Source: Streptomyces rugosispiralis
GTDB lineage: Bacteria > Actinomycetota > Actinomycetes > Streptomycetales > Streptomycetaceae
Direction of reading: 5' to 3'
Assembly: GCF_024505145.1 (NCBI RefSeq)
Contig: NZ_JANIAA010000006.1
Coordinates: forward strand, 1-64,000
Length of the DNA: 64,000 nt
A program made the position numbers and the translations under genes. Below the pieces are notes generated by a model that did not search any database, was not told the origin of the DNA, and worked only from the letters and a program-made list of their open reading frames with translations. The first letter of the stretch is position 1. Each line of letters begins with the position of its first letter. Shown here piece by piece: positions 26,819 to 35,916 of this stretch.

Positions 26819-27555
26819 GACGGCTTGTCACCGGAAGCACCGCGGCGTACCCGGTGGGCCGGTCTCGGCCGATACGGGGTGGATCACACCCTTGCGCCGC
26901 GTCCGCGACCGTGCATGGACAGCGCTGTCATCGGTGTAAAGCGCGTCACAATCAGGGTGGGGCGATCCGGTGCGGGGTGTGCCGTCGGATGCGATGAAAC
27001 CCCAAGTGACCTGCCATTTCTTGGCGTTGGATGGTGGTGGGCGAGATTAGCGGACCGTGTCGGGGCGGCGTGAGCATATAGCTGACAGCAAGCGGTCACC
27101 GTGCGCCGTCGTGGTTGCGCACCGTGCTCCCGCCGATGCGCTGCGCGCCCGGAGCGCGATCGTCCGAGCTGTGTTTCCGGACGGATCTGCAACTTGATGT
27201 CAATCCCGCGACCCGGATGCGGAGCGGGGTCGGTTTCGGCCCCTGACGTGGCCGATTTATCCGAACGTTATCAACTATGATGCGTTGACTGAGGCGCGGT
27301 CGGCGAACTAATCTCGCCGCCGCACGGCCTGGGGGGCGGCCTTGCGGAGATAATGCACGCTGGTTAACGCGCACTTGAACGTACGTGAATGTACGGCGAT
27401 GCAGGGGGGAGCGGGCAGTTCCGATGCCCGTGTCATTCGTGGATTAAAACGCTGGGGAAATCGTCGGGTGTCTCGCGGTCGCGGCTCGGCCGTGCGGCCG
27501 CTCGGCGTTCATCGACGGGTGCGCGGCAGGTCTGTCGCGTACCAATGGGGGAGTC
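26819..27555. other. 737-bp intergenic region, comparatively AT-rich
   Basis: No gene with streptomycete codon bias is seen. The stretch 27190-27320 is lower in GC than its surroundings and contains TTATCAACTATGAT (about 27269-27282), a possible promoter element. Short repeats of TGTACG/CGTACG occur near 27375-27400. The LuxR-type gene at 27556 has GGGGGAG just upstream. A long untranslated leader or a lost gene is possible. Confidence 0.5.
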
Positions 27556-28344
27556 ATGTCAGAACTGTCGAATTCGAGTGGAAGATCCGACGGCGTAGAA
27601 GAGACGCTCAAGCAGGTATGTGAACTCATCGAATCGGCGGTGACCCTGCACCGCAGTATTCCGCCGCAGCCCTCGCCCATGGTGCTCGTCACCGATGGCG
27701 TGGCGGTCGCGCAGGCCGTCGGGCCGCTGCTGGCCGGTGCCAAGTACAGCGTCAGCGTGATCGTGCCGGGTGCCCTGGAGCGGGCCAAGCCGATGCTCGC
27801 GATGATGGGGCGGTTCGCCGCGGTGGCCAAGTCCGGCGTCACCGTCCGGCTGCTGTGCACTCCGCAGGTGCTCGCGGTCCCGCATGGCATCCTCGCCGCG
27901 GTGCGCGCCGGGCAGCTGGGCTTCGACGTCCGGGTCACCGACGCCGAACTGCACGGCACCGTCATCGTCGACGGCAAGGCGGCGTTCGGGCGGTCCGGGC
28001 CCGAGCGCGACGGCCGTTACGCGACCGTCAACACCGACCTCGCCTCCGTACGCGCGCTGTATCTGATGTTCGCCGGGGCCTGGGGCAGCGCGATGCCGGT
28101 GCGAGAACATCTGCGGCTGGCCGAGCGGCTCCGCTCGGACTCCATGCGAGTGATCCTCGAGCGGCTCAGCGAGGGGCACACCGACGACGTCGCGGCCAAG
28201 AAGATCCAGATCTCGCTGCGCACCTACCGCCGCCATGTGGCGACGATCATGCGGGACGTGGGCGCGAGCTCCCGCTTCCAGGCGGGTGTGCGCGCGGTCG
28301 AGCTCGGGCTGCTCTCCGCGGCGGACCGCGAGCTGGTGGATTGA
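27556..28344 (+). CDS. LuxR-HTH regulator with TrmB/PLD-like sensor domain (paralogue 1)
   Basis: The protein has 262 aa. The N-terminal ~20 residues are variable. Residues ~25-190 resemble the TrmB C-terminal/phospholipase-D-like fold (YSVSVIVPGALERAKPML..., GVTVRLLCTPQVL, GTVIVDGKAAFG) without the catalytic HKD motif. The C-terminal ~60 residues are a LuxR-type HTH (RVILERLSEGHTDDVAAKKIQISLRTYRRHVATIMRDVGASSRFQAGVRAVELGLL). Such proteins regulate accessory or secondary-metabolite genes in actinomycetes; the signal is unknown. It is followed after 23 bp by a paralogue, so the two form an operon. Confidence 0.8.
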   Translation: MSELSNSSGRSDGVEETLKQVCELIESAVTLHRSIPPQPSPMVLVTDGVAVAQAVGPLLAGAKYSVSVIVPGALERAKPMLAMMGRFAAVAKSGVTVRLLCTPQVLAVPHGILAAVRAGQLGFDVRVTDAELHGTVIVDGKAAFGRSGPERDGRYATVNTDLASVRALYLMFAGAWGSAMPVREHLRLAERLRSDSMRVILERLSEGHTDDVAAKKIQISLRTYRRHVATIMRDVGASSRFQAGVRAVELGLLSAADRELVD

Positions 28345-28367
28345 CCGAATTCACGGGGGTGAGGGCA

Positions 28368-29285
28368 ATGAGGGTTCCCACGTCGGCGGGGGCGGGGGTC
28401 CAGCGACAGCACGATGAAGACGACGGGGACGACGGGCCCCGGCACCCGGGGGCCGACGGGGACTCCGGGACCGACAGGGGCTCCGGGGACGACGGGGACT
28501 CCGGGGACGACGGGCACCTCGCGGACGACATCACCGAGGAACTCCTCGCGGTTCGCGCGCTCATCGAGTCCACGGTGGTCAAACACCGCGACCGGCAGCT
28601 GCGGAACTCATGGGTCGCGGCCGTCGAGGCGGACGACAAGGAAGTGCACGCCGCCGCGCGGGACCTGCTGCGCACGGCCACGGAACGGGTGGACGTGGTG
28701 CTGGCGGCGGAGGCCGCGCATGTGCATGTGCTGCACGGTGCGCTCGACGGCTGGCTGCGGTCGGGCGGCGACACCGTGCGCACCCGGATGCTGTGCGCCC
28801 AGAACACCGTGGACCGGGGCTTCGTACAGCGCCATGTGGGGGACGAGAACGCCCTGGAGGTCCGGGTGGCGCGCATACCGCTGCTCGCCGCCCTTATCGT
28901 GGACGGCCGGGCCGCGCTGGTGTGCGCGGACTCGGCCGCGGGCCGGCGCGCCTCCACCCTCCGGGACTCGGGCGTCATCGAGACCCTCCAGACGCTGTTC
29001 GACGGCATCTGGCGGACCGCGCTGTCGGTCAGCGAGCGCATCGAGCTGGGCGAGCGGTCGCGCGGCGAACTGGTGCGGCCGATCCTGGAACGGCTGCGGC
29101 TGGGGGCCACCGACGAGGTCGCGGCTCGAGAGTTGGCGGTCTCCGTTCGCACATACCGCCGCTATGTGGCCGAAATCATGGCGTTGCTGGGGGCCAACTC
29201 ACGGTTTCAGGCGGGGGTACGGGCGGCCGAATTGGGACTGCTGCCCATGACGCCGTCCCAGGACCCGCCGAAGCCATGGCGATGA
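28368..29285 (+). CDS. LuxR-HTH regulator with TrmB/PLD-like sensor domain (paralogue 2)
   Basis: This 305-aa protein has the same architecture as its neighbour: HTH LERLRLGATDEVAARELAVSVRTYRRYVAEIMALLGANSRFQAGVRAAELGLL, preceded by a sensor region (RVDVVLAAEAAHVHVLHGALDGWL, IPLLAALIVDGRAALVC). It has an additional ~45-residue acidic Gly/Asp/Ser-rich N-terminus encoded by a GGGGAC/GGGACTCC repeat. ATG 28368 has GAGGG close upstream; a GTG at 28359 is in frame. Two diverged paralogues in one transcript could form heterodimers. No target genes are evident next to them. Confidence 0.78.
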   Translation: MRVPTSAGAGVQRQHDEDDGDDGPRHPGADGDSGTDRGSGDDGDSGDDGHLADDITEELLAVRALIESTVVKHRDRQLRNSWVAAVEADDKEVHAAARDLLRTATERVDVVLAAEAAHVHVLHGALDGWLRSGGDTVRTRMLCAQNTVDRGFVQRHVGDENALEVRVARIPLLAALIVDGRAALVCADSAAGRRASTLRDSGVIETLQTLFDGIWRTALSVSERIELGERSRGELVRPILERLRLGATDEVAARELAVSVRTYRRYVAEIMALLGANSRFQAGVRAAELGLLPMTPSQDPPKPWR

Positions 29286-29597
29286 TGGCCGGAAACGGCG
29301 AGCGGAGTGGGGCCTCCGGTGGCCGGAAACGCCGGTGATCGGAGAGGTCCCGCTCGGGTCTGGCAGCTTCCTGTAGCGCCCTTTGCGGAGGGTTCTCGGC
29401 GGTCGATACATATGGCGACGAGGGAATTCAGCCCCCGTGCCGCGGCGCGGGGGAGTTTCCCCGCCGGCGGCATTCAACCCCCGAGAACGCTGCCGGGGCG
29501 GAGGTTCGGCGACGGTTTCCAGCCGCACCGGACCTCCGCGAAGCCTCGCCGGACCCTCCGCGAAGCCTCGTGGGATACCGCGGGACCTCGCCGGTCC
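29286..29597. other. 312-bp intergenic region without identifiable features
   Basis: This is the gap between two convergent genes. Only a small GC palindrome (GCCGCGGCGC, around 29439-29448) is visible. No gene or clear terminator is seen. Confidence 0.5.
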
Positions 29598-30095
29598 TCA
29601 GACGCGCGGAAAGCGAAACTGCAAATCCCACACCACGGGGTTGTCACCGAGCCCCTCGTGCAGATCCGTGAGATCGGCGATCAGATCGTGCAGGAAGTCG
29701 CGGGCCTCGCGGCGCAGCGCCGCGTGGTTGAAGGTCAGCGGCGCTTCCTCGGCCGGCACCCAGTCGGCGGTGATGTCCACCCAGCCGAAGCGGCGCTCGA
29801 AGAGCAGCCGGTCCGTCGATTCGGTGAAATCCAGCTCGGCGTGGACCGGGGTGGCCGAGCGGCTGCCGCGCGGATCCCGGTCGAGCCGTTCCACGATGTC
29901 GCACAGCGCCCAGGCGAAGTCGAGCACCGGCACCCATCCCCAGGCTGTGGACAGCTCACGGTCCGTCTCCGTATCGGCGAGGTAGACGTCGCCGCAGAAC
30001 AGGTCGTGCCGCAGGGTGTGCGGGTCCGCGCGCCGGTAGTCGGTCTGCGGCGGGTCGGGGAAGCGGCGGGAGAGGGAGTAGCCCAGGTCGATCAC
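29598..30095 (-). CDS. Conserved hypothetical protein (165 aa)
   Basis: This soluble acidic protein begins MIDLGYSLSRRFPDPPQTDYRRADPHTLRHDLFCGDVYLADTE and is rich in Trp/Phe (STAWGWVPVLDFAWALCDIVERL). I recognise the type from Streptomyces genomes but not a function. The start is GTG 30095. The upstream gene on the same strand (30169) ends in a strong terminator at 30116-30150, so this gene needs a promoter inside a very short gap or depends on read-through. Confidence 0.7.
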   Translation of the reverse strand: MIDLGYSLSRRFPDPPQTDYRRADPHTLRHDLFCGDVYLADTETDRELSTAWGWVPVLDFAWALCDIVERLDRDPRGSRSATPVHAELDFTESTDRLLFERRFGWVDITADWVPAEEAPLTFNHAALRREARDFLHDLIADLTDLHEGLGDNPVVWDLQFRFPRV

Positions 30096-30115
30096 GCGGT
30101 CGATGGTGTCATGGG

Positions 30116-30150
30116 GTGTGGGGCCGCCCGCCCGGCGGGCGGCCCCACAC
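30116..30150 (-). terminator. Hairpin terminator after the metallo-hydrolase gene
   Basis: The 35-bp sequence is self-complementary apart from one central base (arms GTGTGGGGCCGCCCGCC and its complement), giving about 15-16 paired bases with a tight loop. It lies 19 bp downstream of the stop at 30169. Confidence 0.8.
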
Positions 30151-30168
30151 TCGCCGTTCGAGCGCGGC

Positions 30169-30807
30169 TCAGTGCCCGCGCGCGATCCACTCCTCCAGGT
30201 GCGGGGCCTCGTCCCCGACGGTCGTGGAGTCGCCGTGGCCGGTACGGACCACCGTCTCCGGGGGCAGCGTCAGCAGCCGCTCCCGGATCGACTCGATGAT
30301 CGTCGGGAAGGACGAGTACGAGCGCCCGGTGGCGCCCGGACCGCCCTGGAACAGGGTGTCCCCGGAGAAGACCGTGGTCAGCGCCGGTGCGTACAGGCAG
30401 ACGGCGCCGGGGGAGTGGCCGGGGGTGTGCAGCACCCGCAGCCGCGTCCCGGCCACGGTAAGGACGTCACCGTCGGCCAGCGGCTTGTCCGGGGCGCGGT
30501 CCGGGTGGCGCATCCGCCACAGCACCTCGTCCTCCGGGTGCAGCAGGATCGGCGCGCCGGTGCGCTCGGCGAGCGCCGGGGCCGCGTCGATGTGGTCGTC
30601 GTGGCCGTGGGTGGAGATGATGCCGAGCAGCCGGCGGTCGCCGACGGCGTTCGCGATGGCGTCGGCGTCATGCGCGGCGTCGATCACGTACACCTCGTGG
30701 TCGTCGCCGATCAGCCACACGTTGTTGTCCACCTCCCAGGTGCCGCCGTCCAGCGAGAAGGTGCCGGAGGTGACGAGGTGGTCGACGCGTACGGGCGGAG
30801 GGGTCAT
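30169..30807 (-). CDS. MBL-fold metallo-hydrolase, probable S-formylmycothiol/thioester hydrolase
   Basis: The protein has 212 aa. The metal motif is THGHDDHIDA (HxHxDH), with further ligands in HTPGHSPGAVCLY and FSGDTLFQ, and RTGHGDSTT near the end, as in glyoxalase II-like enzymes. It overlaps the mycothiol-dependent formaldehyde dehydrogenase gene by one base (TGATG-type junction), so the two are one operon. The dehydrogenase makes S-formylmycothiol, and a thioester hydrolase releasing formate is the obvious next step. Family knowledge and context support the role; specificity is inferred. Confidence 0.85.
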   Translation of the reverse strand: MTPPPVRVDHLVTSGTFSLDGGTWEVDNNVWLIGDDHEVYVIDAAHDADAIANAVGDRRLLGIISTHGHDDHIDAAPALAERTGAPILLHPEDEVLWRMRHPDRAPDKPLADGDVLTVAGTRLRVLHTPGHSPGAVCLYAPALTTVFSGDTLFQGGPGATGRSYSSFPTIIESIRERLLTLPPETVVRTGHGDSTTVGDEAPHLEEWIARGH

Positions 30808-31892
30808 CAGAACATCACCACCGAGCGGAGCACCTCACCGCGGTGCATCTTGGCGAACGCCTCCTCGATGTCCTCGAGCCCGATCGTCTCGCTGACGAAC
30901 GCGTCCAGGTCGAGGCGGCCCTGCTGGTAGAGGTCGATCAGCATCGGGAAGTCGCGGTCCGGCAGACAGTCCCCGTACCAGGAGGACTTGAGCGCCCCGC
31001 CGCGCCCGAAGACGTCCAGGAGCGGCAGCTCCAGCTTCATCTCGGGGGTGGGGACGCCGACCAGGACGACGGTGCCGGCCAGGTCGCGGGCGTAGAACGC
31101 CTGCCGGTAGGTCTCGGGGCGGCCCACGGCCTCGATGACGACGTCGGCGCCGTTCCCGTCGGTCAGCTCGCGGACGGCCTCGACGACGTCGGAGCCCTTG
31201 GCGTTGAGGGTGTGGGTGGCGCCCAGCGAGCGGGCCCACTCCAGCTTCCGCTCGTCCAGGTCCACCGCGATGATCTTCGCGGCCCCGGCCAGCCGCGCCC
31301 CGGCGACCGAGGCGGCGCCGACCCCGCCGCAGCCGATCACGGCGACGGAGTCACCGCGCTGGACGTTGCCGGTGTTGAGCGCGGCGCCGATGCCGGCCAT
31401 CACCCCACAGCCGAGCAGCCCGGCCGCGGCGGGTGAGGCCGAGGGGTCGACCTTGGTGCACTGCCCGGCGGCCACCAGCGTCTTCTCGGCGAACGCGCCG
31501 ATGCCGAGCGCCGGGGTCAGCTCGGTGCCGTCGGTCAGGGTCATGGGCTGCTTCGCGTTGTGGGTGTTGAAGCAGTACCAGGGGCGGCCGCGGCGGCAGG
31601 CCCGGCACTCATGGCAGACCGCGCGCCAGTTGAGGATCACGAAGTCGCCGGGGGCCACCTCCGTGACGCCTTCGCCGACGGACTCCACGGTGCCCGCCGC
31701 CTCATGGCCGAGCAGGAAGGGGAACTCATCGTTGATCCCGCCCTCCCGATAGTGCAGATCGGTGTGGCAGACGCCGCACGCCTGGATGCGCACCACCGCC
31801 TCGCCGGGGCCTGCGTCCGGCACCACGATCGTCTCGATCCTGACCTTCTCGCCCTTGCCGGGGGCTACCACGCCGCGTACCTGTTGAGTCAT
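30807..31892 (-). CDS. mscR: S-(hydroxymethyl)mycothiol dehydrogenase (MscR)
   Basis: This 361-aa zinc-dependent class III-type alcohol dehydrogenase oxidises the formaldehyde-mycothiol adduct with NAD+, and may reduce S-nitrosomycothiol. The catalytic zinc site is [10 protein letters not shown] and [15 protein letters not shown]. The structural zinc Cys cluster is [15 protein letters not shown]. The Rossmann motif is [20 protein letters not shown], and the C-terminus is [23 protein letters not shown]. It is first in a two-gene operon with an MBL hydrolase. It starts with ATG at 31892. Confidence 0.92.
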   Translation of the reverse strand: MTQQVRGVVAPGKGEKVRIETIVVPDAGPGEAVVRIQACGVCHTDLHYREGGINDEFPFLLGHEAAGTVESVGEGVTEVAPGDFVILNWRAVCHECRACRRGRPWYCFNTHNAKQPMTLTDGTELTPALGIGAFAEKTLVAAGQCTKVDPSASPAAAGLLGCGVMAGIGAALNTGNVQRGDSVAVIGCGGVGAASVAGARLAGAAKIIAVDLDERKLEWARSLGATHTLNAKGSDVVEAVRELTDGNGADVVIEAVGRPETYRQAFYARDLAGTVVLVGVPTPEMKLELPLLDVFGRGGALKSSWYGDCLPDRDFPMLIDLYQQGRLDLDAFVSETIGLEDIEEAFAKMHRGEVLRSVVMF

Positions 31893-31972
31893 GACAGCAG
31901 CGTAAGCGCCGACCAGCGGCTACGACAGGGATGACGAGGCCCGTCCGGAACACGCCGCACCGGTCGGTCGGA

Positions 31973-32004
31973 ACGGGCCGCACCGGTCCCCCGGTGCGGC
32001 CCGT
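31973..32004 (-). terminator. Hairpin terminator downstream of the M4 protease gene
   Basis: The 14-bp stem ACGGGCCGCACCGG/CCGGTGCGGCCCGT has a 4-nt loop TCCC and lies 20 bp past the protease stop. Confidence 0.75.
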
Positions 32005-32023
32005 CATCGCTGCGGCGGACCGC

Positions 32024-33643
32024 TTACTTCACGTTGATCGCGGTCCAGGCGGCGGCGACCGCCTTGTACTCGGTGGAGTTGGCCCCGTAGAGGTCGGAGG
32101 CGGCGCTGAGGGTGCCGGTGCGGGCGCCCGCGTACTTGGTCGTCGAGGTCCAGTACGTGGTCAGGGCCCGGTACCAGATCTTGATGGCCTTGTCCCGGCC
32201 GATCCCGGTGACGGTCGAGCCGTCGTAGGTCGGGCTGTTGTAGCTCACGCCGTTGATCACCTTCGCGCCGCTGCCCTCGGACAGCAGGTAGAAGAAGTGG
32301 TTGGCGGGGCCGGAGGAGTAGTGGACGTCGATGTTGCCGAGCGTCGAGGACCAGTAGTCCTTGGACGCCCCGTCCTTGCTCGGCTTGTCCTGGTAGCGCA
32401 GCGGGGTGCCGTCGCCATTGATGTTGATCTTCTCGCCGATGAGGTAGTCACCGACGTCCGCGGAGTTGCCCGAGTAGAACTCCACCGCGGTGGCCATGAT
32501 GTCGGAGGTGGCCTCGTTGAGACCGCCGGACTCACCGCTGTAGTTGAGGTTCGCGGTGGCCGCGGTCACACCGTGGCTCATCTCGTGGCCGGCCACGTCC
32601 ATCGCGGTCAGCGCGTTGGCGTTGCCCGAGCCGTCGCCGTACGTCATGCAGAAGCAGGAGTCCTGCCAGAAGGCGTTGACGTAGTTGTTGCCGTAGTGGA
32701 CGCGGGAGTACGAGCCCACGCCGTTGTTCTTGATGCCGTTGCGGCCCAGGAACTCCTTGTAGAAGTCCCAGGTCTCGGCCGCGCCGTAGTGCGCGTCGAC
32801 GCCGGCGGTCTGGCGCCCGCCGCCCCATACGTCGTCCGCGTCGGTGAACAGGGTGCCGGTTCCCGAGCTGCCCTGGTTCAGGTCGTACGTCTTGTGGTTG
32901 CCCCGGGTGGAGTCGGTGAGGCTGTAGGTGGAGCCGCTCTTGGTGGTGCCCAGGGGCACCGTGCCGCTGTACTTGCTGGTGCCGGTGCCGGTCTCGACGC
33001 CCTCCCACTGGGACAGCTTCTTGCCCGTGGTGGCGTCGGTGACGACGTGCAGCTCGCTCGGGGTGCCGTCGGCCTGCGTGCCGGTGACGACGGTCTCCCA
33101 GGCCAGGACGGGCTTGCCGGTGGCCGCCCAGACCACCTTCCGCGGCGACTTGGCCTTCTCGCCGGTGGTCGCCTTCGGCGCGGCCTTCAGCGCGGTGCCG
33201 GAGGCGGCCGAGGAGGCCACGGCGGCGTCGGTGCTCTTGACCGCTATCCGCGCGTCGGTGGCCTTGTTGACGGAGTGCGCACCGCTGGTCTTCTCGTGGA
33301 CGACCAGGTCGCCGCCGAGGACCGGCAGCCCCGCGTAGGTGCGCTCGTAGCGGGTGTGAACGGTTCCGTCCGCGTCCTTGATGACGTCGCGGACGAGGAG
33401 CTTCTCCTTGGCCCCGAGCCCGAGGGACTCGGCCTGCGCGGAGGCGTCGGCCTGGGCCGCCTTGATCGCGGTGGCGCGCTCGCCCACGGTCAGCGGAAGC
33501 GCCGTGGCGCCCGCCTCGCGGGAGTGCTCCGGCTGGGCGCTGGCCTGGCCGGTCTGCACGCCGATGACGACCATGGCGGCGGAGGCGACGAGCGCCGCCA
33601 CGCGGACGGTCTTCTTACGGGGGGAGGAAGCGATGGGTCTCAC
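32024..33643 (-). CDS. Secreted M4 family (thermolysin-like) metallopeptidase
   Basis: This is a 539-aa preproenzyme. It has a signal peptide (RKKTVRVAALVASAAMVVIGVQTGQASA) and a FTP/PepSY propeptide (~40-200). The mature domain starts near VETGTGTSKYSGTVPL. Zinc motif HEMSHG is in DVAGHEMSHGVTAATANL, with Glu ligand in GGLNEATSDI. The C-terminal helical half ends AAASDLYGANSTEYKAVAAAWTAINVK. There is no PPC or proprotein-convertase tail, so it is the short form. The start is GTG 33643 with AAGGAGACCGA upstream. It is a typical nutrient-scavenging neutral protease. Confidence 0.93.
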   Translation of the reverse strand: MRPIASSPRKKTVRVAALVASAAMVVIGVQTGQASAQPEHSREAGATALPLTVGERATAIKAAQADASAQAESLGLGAKEKLLVRDVIKDADGTVHTRYERTYAGLPVLGGDLVVHEKTSGAHSVNKATDARIAVKSTDAAVASSAASGTALKAAPKATTGEKAKSPRKVVWAATGKPVLAWETVVTGTQADGTPSELHVVTDATTGKKLSQWEGVETGTGTSKYSGTVPLGTTKSGSTYSLTDSTRGNHKTYDLNQGSSGTGTLFTDADDVWGGGRQTAGVDAHYGAAETWDFYKEFLGRNGIKNNGVGSYSRVHYGNNYVNAFWQDSCFCMTYGDGSGNANALTAMDVAGHEMSHGVTAATANLNYSGESGGLNEATSDIMATAVEFYSGNSADVGDYLIGEKININGDGTPLRYQDKPSKDGASKDYWSSTLGNIDVHYSSGPANHFFYLLSEGSGAKVINGVSYNSPTYDGSTVTGIGRDKAIKIWYRALTTYWTSTTKYAGARTGTLSAASDLYGANSTEYKAVAAAWTAINVK

Positions 33644-34190
33644 TCGGTCTCCTTGCCTTGGGGCCGCCGGGTCGCGGCCCTGCGTAGGGGGTACGGCCGG
33701 CCATGGGTGGGCCGTCCGGTCGAGCAGGAGTGGTGCGAGCGGTGCGCAGAGAGGTGCATGAGAGCCTTACCGCGGAGTCAGAAGACGCGCGGGCGGGCCG
33801 ACCAGAGATTGTCATTGAACGATCGATTGGGATAGGCGCGTAACAAGAATTTGACTCGACGTTGTTCAAGTGGGGGCGAATTCGGTCAGCGAGGCATGAG
33901 GCAACAACGGCCGGTTGATGCCGACTTATGCCGCTACGTCATGCCCCTGCCGCATCGGTGCCTCCGGCCGGGGGCGGGGTCGGGCCCCGGCCGACCGCCC
34001 AGGTGACGAGCGCGGCGGGGCGATCGGCAGGCGCGGCGGGCGGAGTTGCCGTGCGTTGCTGGGTACGCGACGAGAAGGCGATCTGTGCGCGGGGCGCGGG
34101 CGCGATCCGGCTTCCCGGGGGCGTGACCCGGCTTCCCGCGGGCGCGACCCGGCTCCCCGGAGGCGCAACCCGGCTCCCCCGGGGGCGCGG
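33644..34190. other. 547-bp intergenic region with four 21-bp tandem units
   Basis: From about 34098 to 34186 a 21-bp unit (CCGGCTTCCCG/CCGGCTCCCC core) starts at 34107, 34128, 34149 and 34170, ending directly at the stop codon of the dehydrogenase (34191). The rest (33644-34097) includes the upstream region of the M4 protease with an AT-richer segment at 33800-33870. No gene is supported. Confidence 0.65.
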
Positions 34191-35201
34191 TCAGAACTCC
34201 AGCACGGCCCGGTAACGCGCGCGTCCGTGGCGGACGTGGTCGAGCGCCTCGCCGATGCGCTCGACCGGGAACGTCTCGACGGCCGGGCGGATGCCGTGCC
34301 GCGTCGCGAAGTCCAGCATCCGCCGGTTCTCCTCCGCCGATCCCACGACGCCGCCGACCAGCCGCTTCTCGCCCGGCAGCAGGCTCAACGGGTGGACGCT
34401 GAACGGCTCATGGGGAACGCCGACCACGGACAGCGTCCCCTGCGGGCGCAGCGCCGCCAGGTACGCGTCCCACGGCAGATCGGCCGAGACGGTCGAGAGG
34501 ATGAAGTCGAACGAGCCCGTGGCCCGCTGGAGTCCCTCCTCCGCGACGATGAACTCATGGGCGCCGAACCACCGGGCGTCGTCCGCCTTCGCCGCCGTCG
34601 AGGAGATGGCGGTCACATGGCAGCCCCACTTGGCGAGGAACTGGAGCGCGAGGTGGCCCAGGCCGCCCACGCCCACCACGGCGACCCGGTCCGTGGGCCG
34701 CACCCCGTTCCGGCTGATCGCCGAGAAGACCGTGATCCCGGCGCACAGGAGCGGCGCCGCGTGCTCGGGGGCGAGGGCGTCGGGCAGGGGCTGGACATAC
34801 CGCCAGTCGCTCGCCCGTACCCGGGTGGCGAACGCGCCGCGGTCGCCGCGCAGCGCCGTGTCGTCCTTGTGCGGGCACAGATACTGCCGACCGGTGAGGC
34901 ACCACTCGCAGGTGAAGCACGCCCCGGCCATCGCGCCGACGCCCACCCGCCGGCCGACGGCCAGCCGCGTGCCGTCGACGGCGCTGCCCACGGCCTCGAC
35001 CACGCCGACCGCCTCATGCCCCGCGACCAGCGGGAACCGGGAGAGGCCGTATACGTCGTCCACCAGGCCGACGTCGGTCTGGCAGACGCCGCAGTGCGTC
35101 ACGGCGACATCGACCTCCAGGGGACCCAGGGGCTCCGGCTCGTAGTCGAGCGGCCGTACCGGGCCGCCGGCCCGCTCCACCGCGTACGCGCGCACGGTCA
35201 T
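34191..35201 (-). CDS. Zinc-dependent NAD(P) alcohol dehydrogenase
   Basis: This 336-aa MDR-family enzyme (cinnamyl-alcohol/YahK-like) has catalytic zinc site CGVCQTDVG and AGHEAVGVVEAVGSAV. Its structural zinc cluster is CFTCEWCLTGRQYLC, and the cofactor motif is VVGVGGLGHLALQFLAKWG. It reduces or oxidises unknown alcohols/aldehydes. ATG 35201 is chosen for GAGGTGGG upstream. It is divergent from a TetR gene; the intergenic region carries two copies of the same palindrome, so TetR control is very likely. Confidence 0.88.
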   Translation of the reverse strand: MTVRAYAVERAGGPVRPLDYEPEPLGPLEVDVAVTHCGVCQTDVGLVDDVYGLSRFPLVAGHEAVGVVEAVGSAVDGTRLAVGRRVGVGAMAGACFTCEWCLTGRQYLCPHKDDTALRGDRGAFATRVRASDWRYVQPLPDALAPEHAAPLLCAGITVFSAISRNGVRPTDRVAVVGVGGLGHLALQFLAKWGCHVTAISSTAAKADDARWFGAHEFIVAEEGLQRATGSFDFILSTVSADLPWDAYLAALRPQGTLSVVGVPHEPFSVHPLSLLPGEKRLVGGVVGSAEENRRMLDFATRHGIRPAVETFPVERIGEALDHVRHGRARYRAVLEF

Positions 35202-35220
35202 GCGTCCCACCTCATTTTCT

Positions 35221-35290
35221 AACTAACTAGTTGGTTGGATTTTTGGCACGCTACGCGCCCATGGCCGCGCTGGCAACTAACCAGTTGGTA
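35221..35290. promoter_or_regulatory. Twin TetR operators between the ADH and TetR genes
   Basis: AACTAACTAGTTGGTT (35221-35236) and AACTAACCAGTTGGTA (35275-35290) are near-palindromes and share 14 of 16 bases. One lies next to each divergent start. The 54-bp spacing is about five helical turns. Confidence 0.8.
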
Positions 35291-35301
35291 ACCTGACCCC
35301 C

Positions 35302-35883
35302 GTGTCTCCCCGGAAAAGCGATGCCACCCGCCGCCGTCTGCTCGACGCGGCCACCGCCGACTTCGCCGCCCATGGCATCGCGGGCGCCCGGGTCGACCGC
35401 ATCGCGGCCGACGCGGGCGTCAACAAGGCGCAGCTGTACGCCTACTTCGGGGACAAGCTCGGCCTCTTCGGCGCCGTCTTCCGCCTGCACGCCGACGCCG
35501 TCGTCAACGCCGTGCCGTTCACGGCGGACGACCTCCCCCGGTACGCCGTGCGGCTCTACGACGCCGCCTTGGAACGCCCGGAGCTGGTCCGCCTGGCCGC
35601 CTGGGCGAGGCTCGAAGGGGTGGTCACCGACAACCAGGTGACCGAGTCACCGGCGGTCACCGTCAAACTCCAGGCGATCGCCCAGGCCCAGCGCGACGGC
35701 CGTGTCACCGCCTCGATCGAACCCCAGGACGTCCTCGCGCTGGTGCTGGCCATGGCCCTGACCTGGTCCGCCGTCGGCCTGTCCGCCACCGCCGCGCCCG
35801 GCGACCCGTCCGCGGCCCACGACCGCCGTAAGCGGGCCCTGGCCCAGGCGATCTCGGGCGCGTTCGGCGCCGGACGGGGCTGA
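35302..35883 (+). CDS. TetR family transcriptional repressor
   Basis: The protein has 193 aa. The N-terminal HTH spans residues ~5-50 (TRRRLLDAATADFAAHGIAGARVDRIAADAGVNKAQLYAYFGDKLGLFGAVF). The C-terminal TetR_C ligand domain is all-helical. The start is GTG 35302, only 11 bp past the second operator. It probably represses both itself and the divergent alcohol dehydrogenase until an aldehyde- or ligand-like inducer binds. Confidence 0.9.
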   Translation: MSPRKSDATRRRLLDAATADFAAHGIAGARVDRIAADAGVNKAQLYAYFGDKLGLFGAVFRLHADAVVNAVPFTADDLPRYAVRLYDAALERPELVRLAAWARLEGVVTDNQVTESPAVTVKLQAIAQAQRDGRVTASIEPQDVLALVLAMALTWSAVGLSATAAPGDPSAAHDRRKRALAQAISGAFGAGRG

Positions 35884-35916
35884 CCGGACCGGGTGTGTTT
35901 TTCGCCGTGGACACGG

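Noticed and set aside
31931-33835. A 634-codon plus-strand open frame over the M4 protease
   Set aside because: The minus strand encodes a signal peptide, propeptide and HEMSHG zinc site; the plus frame is a shadow.
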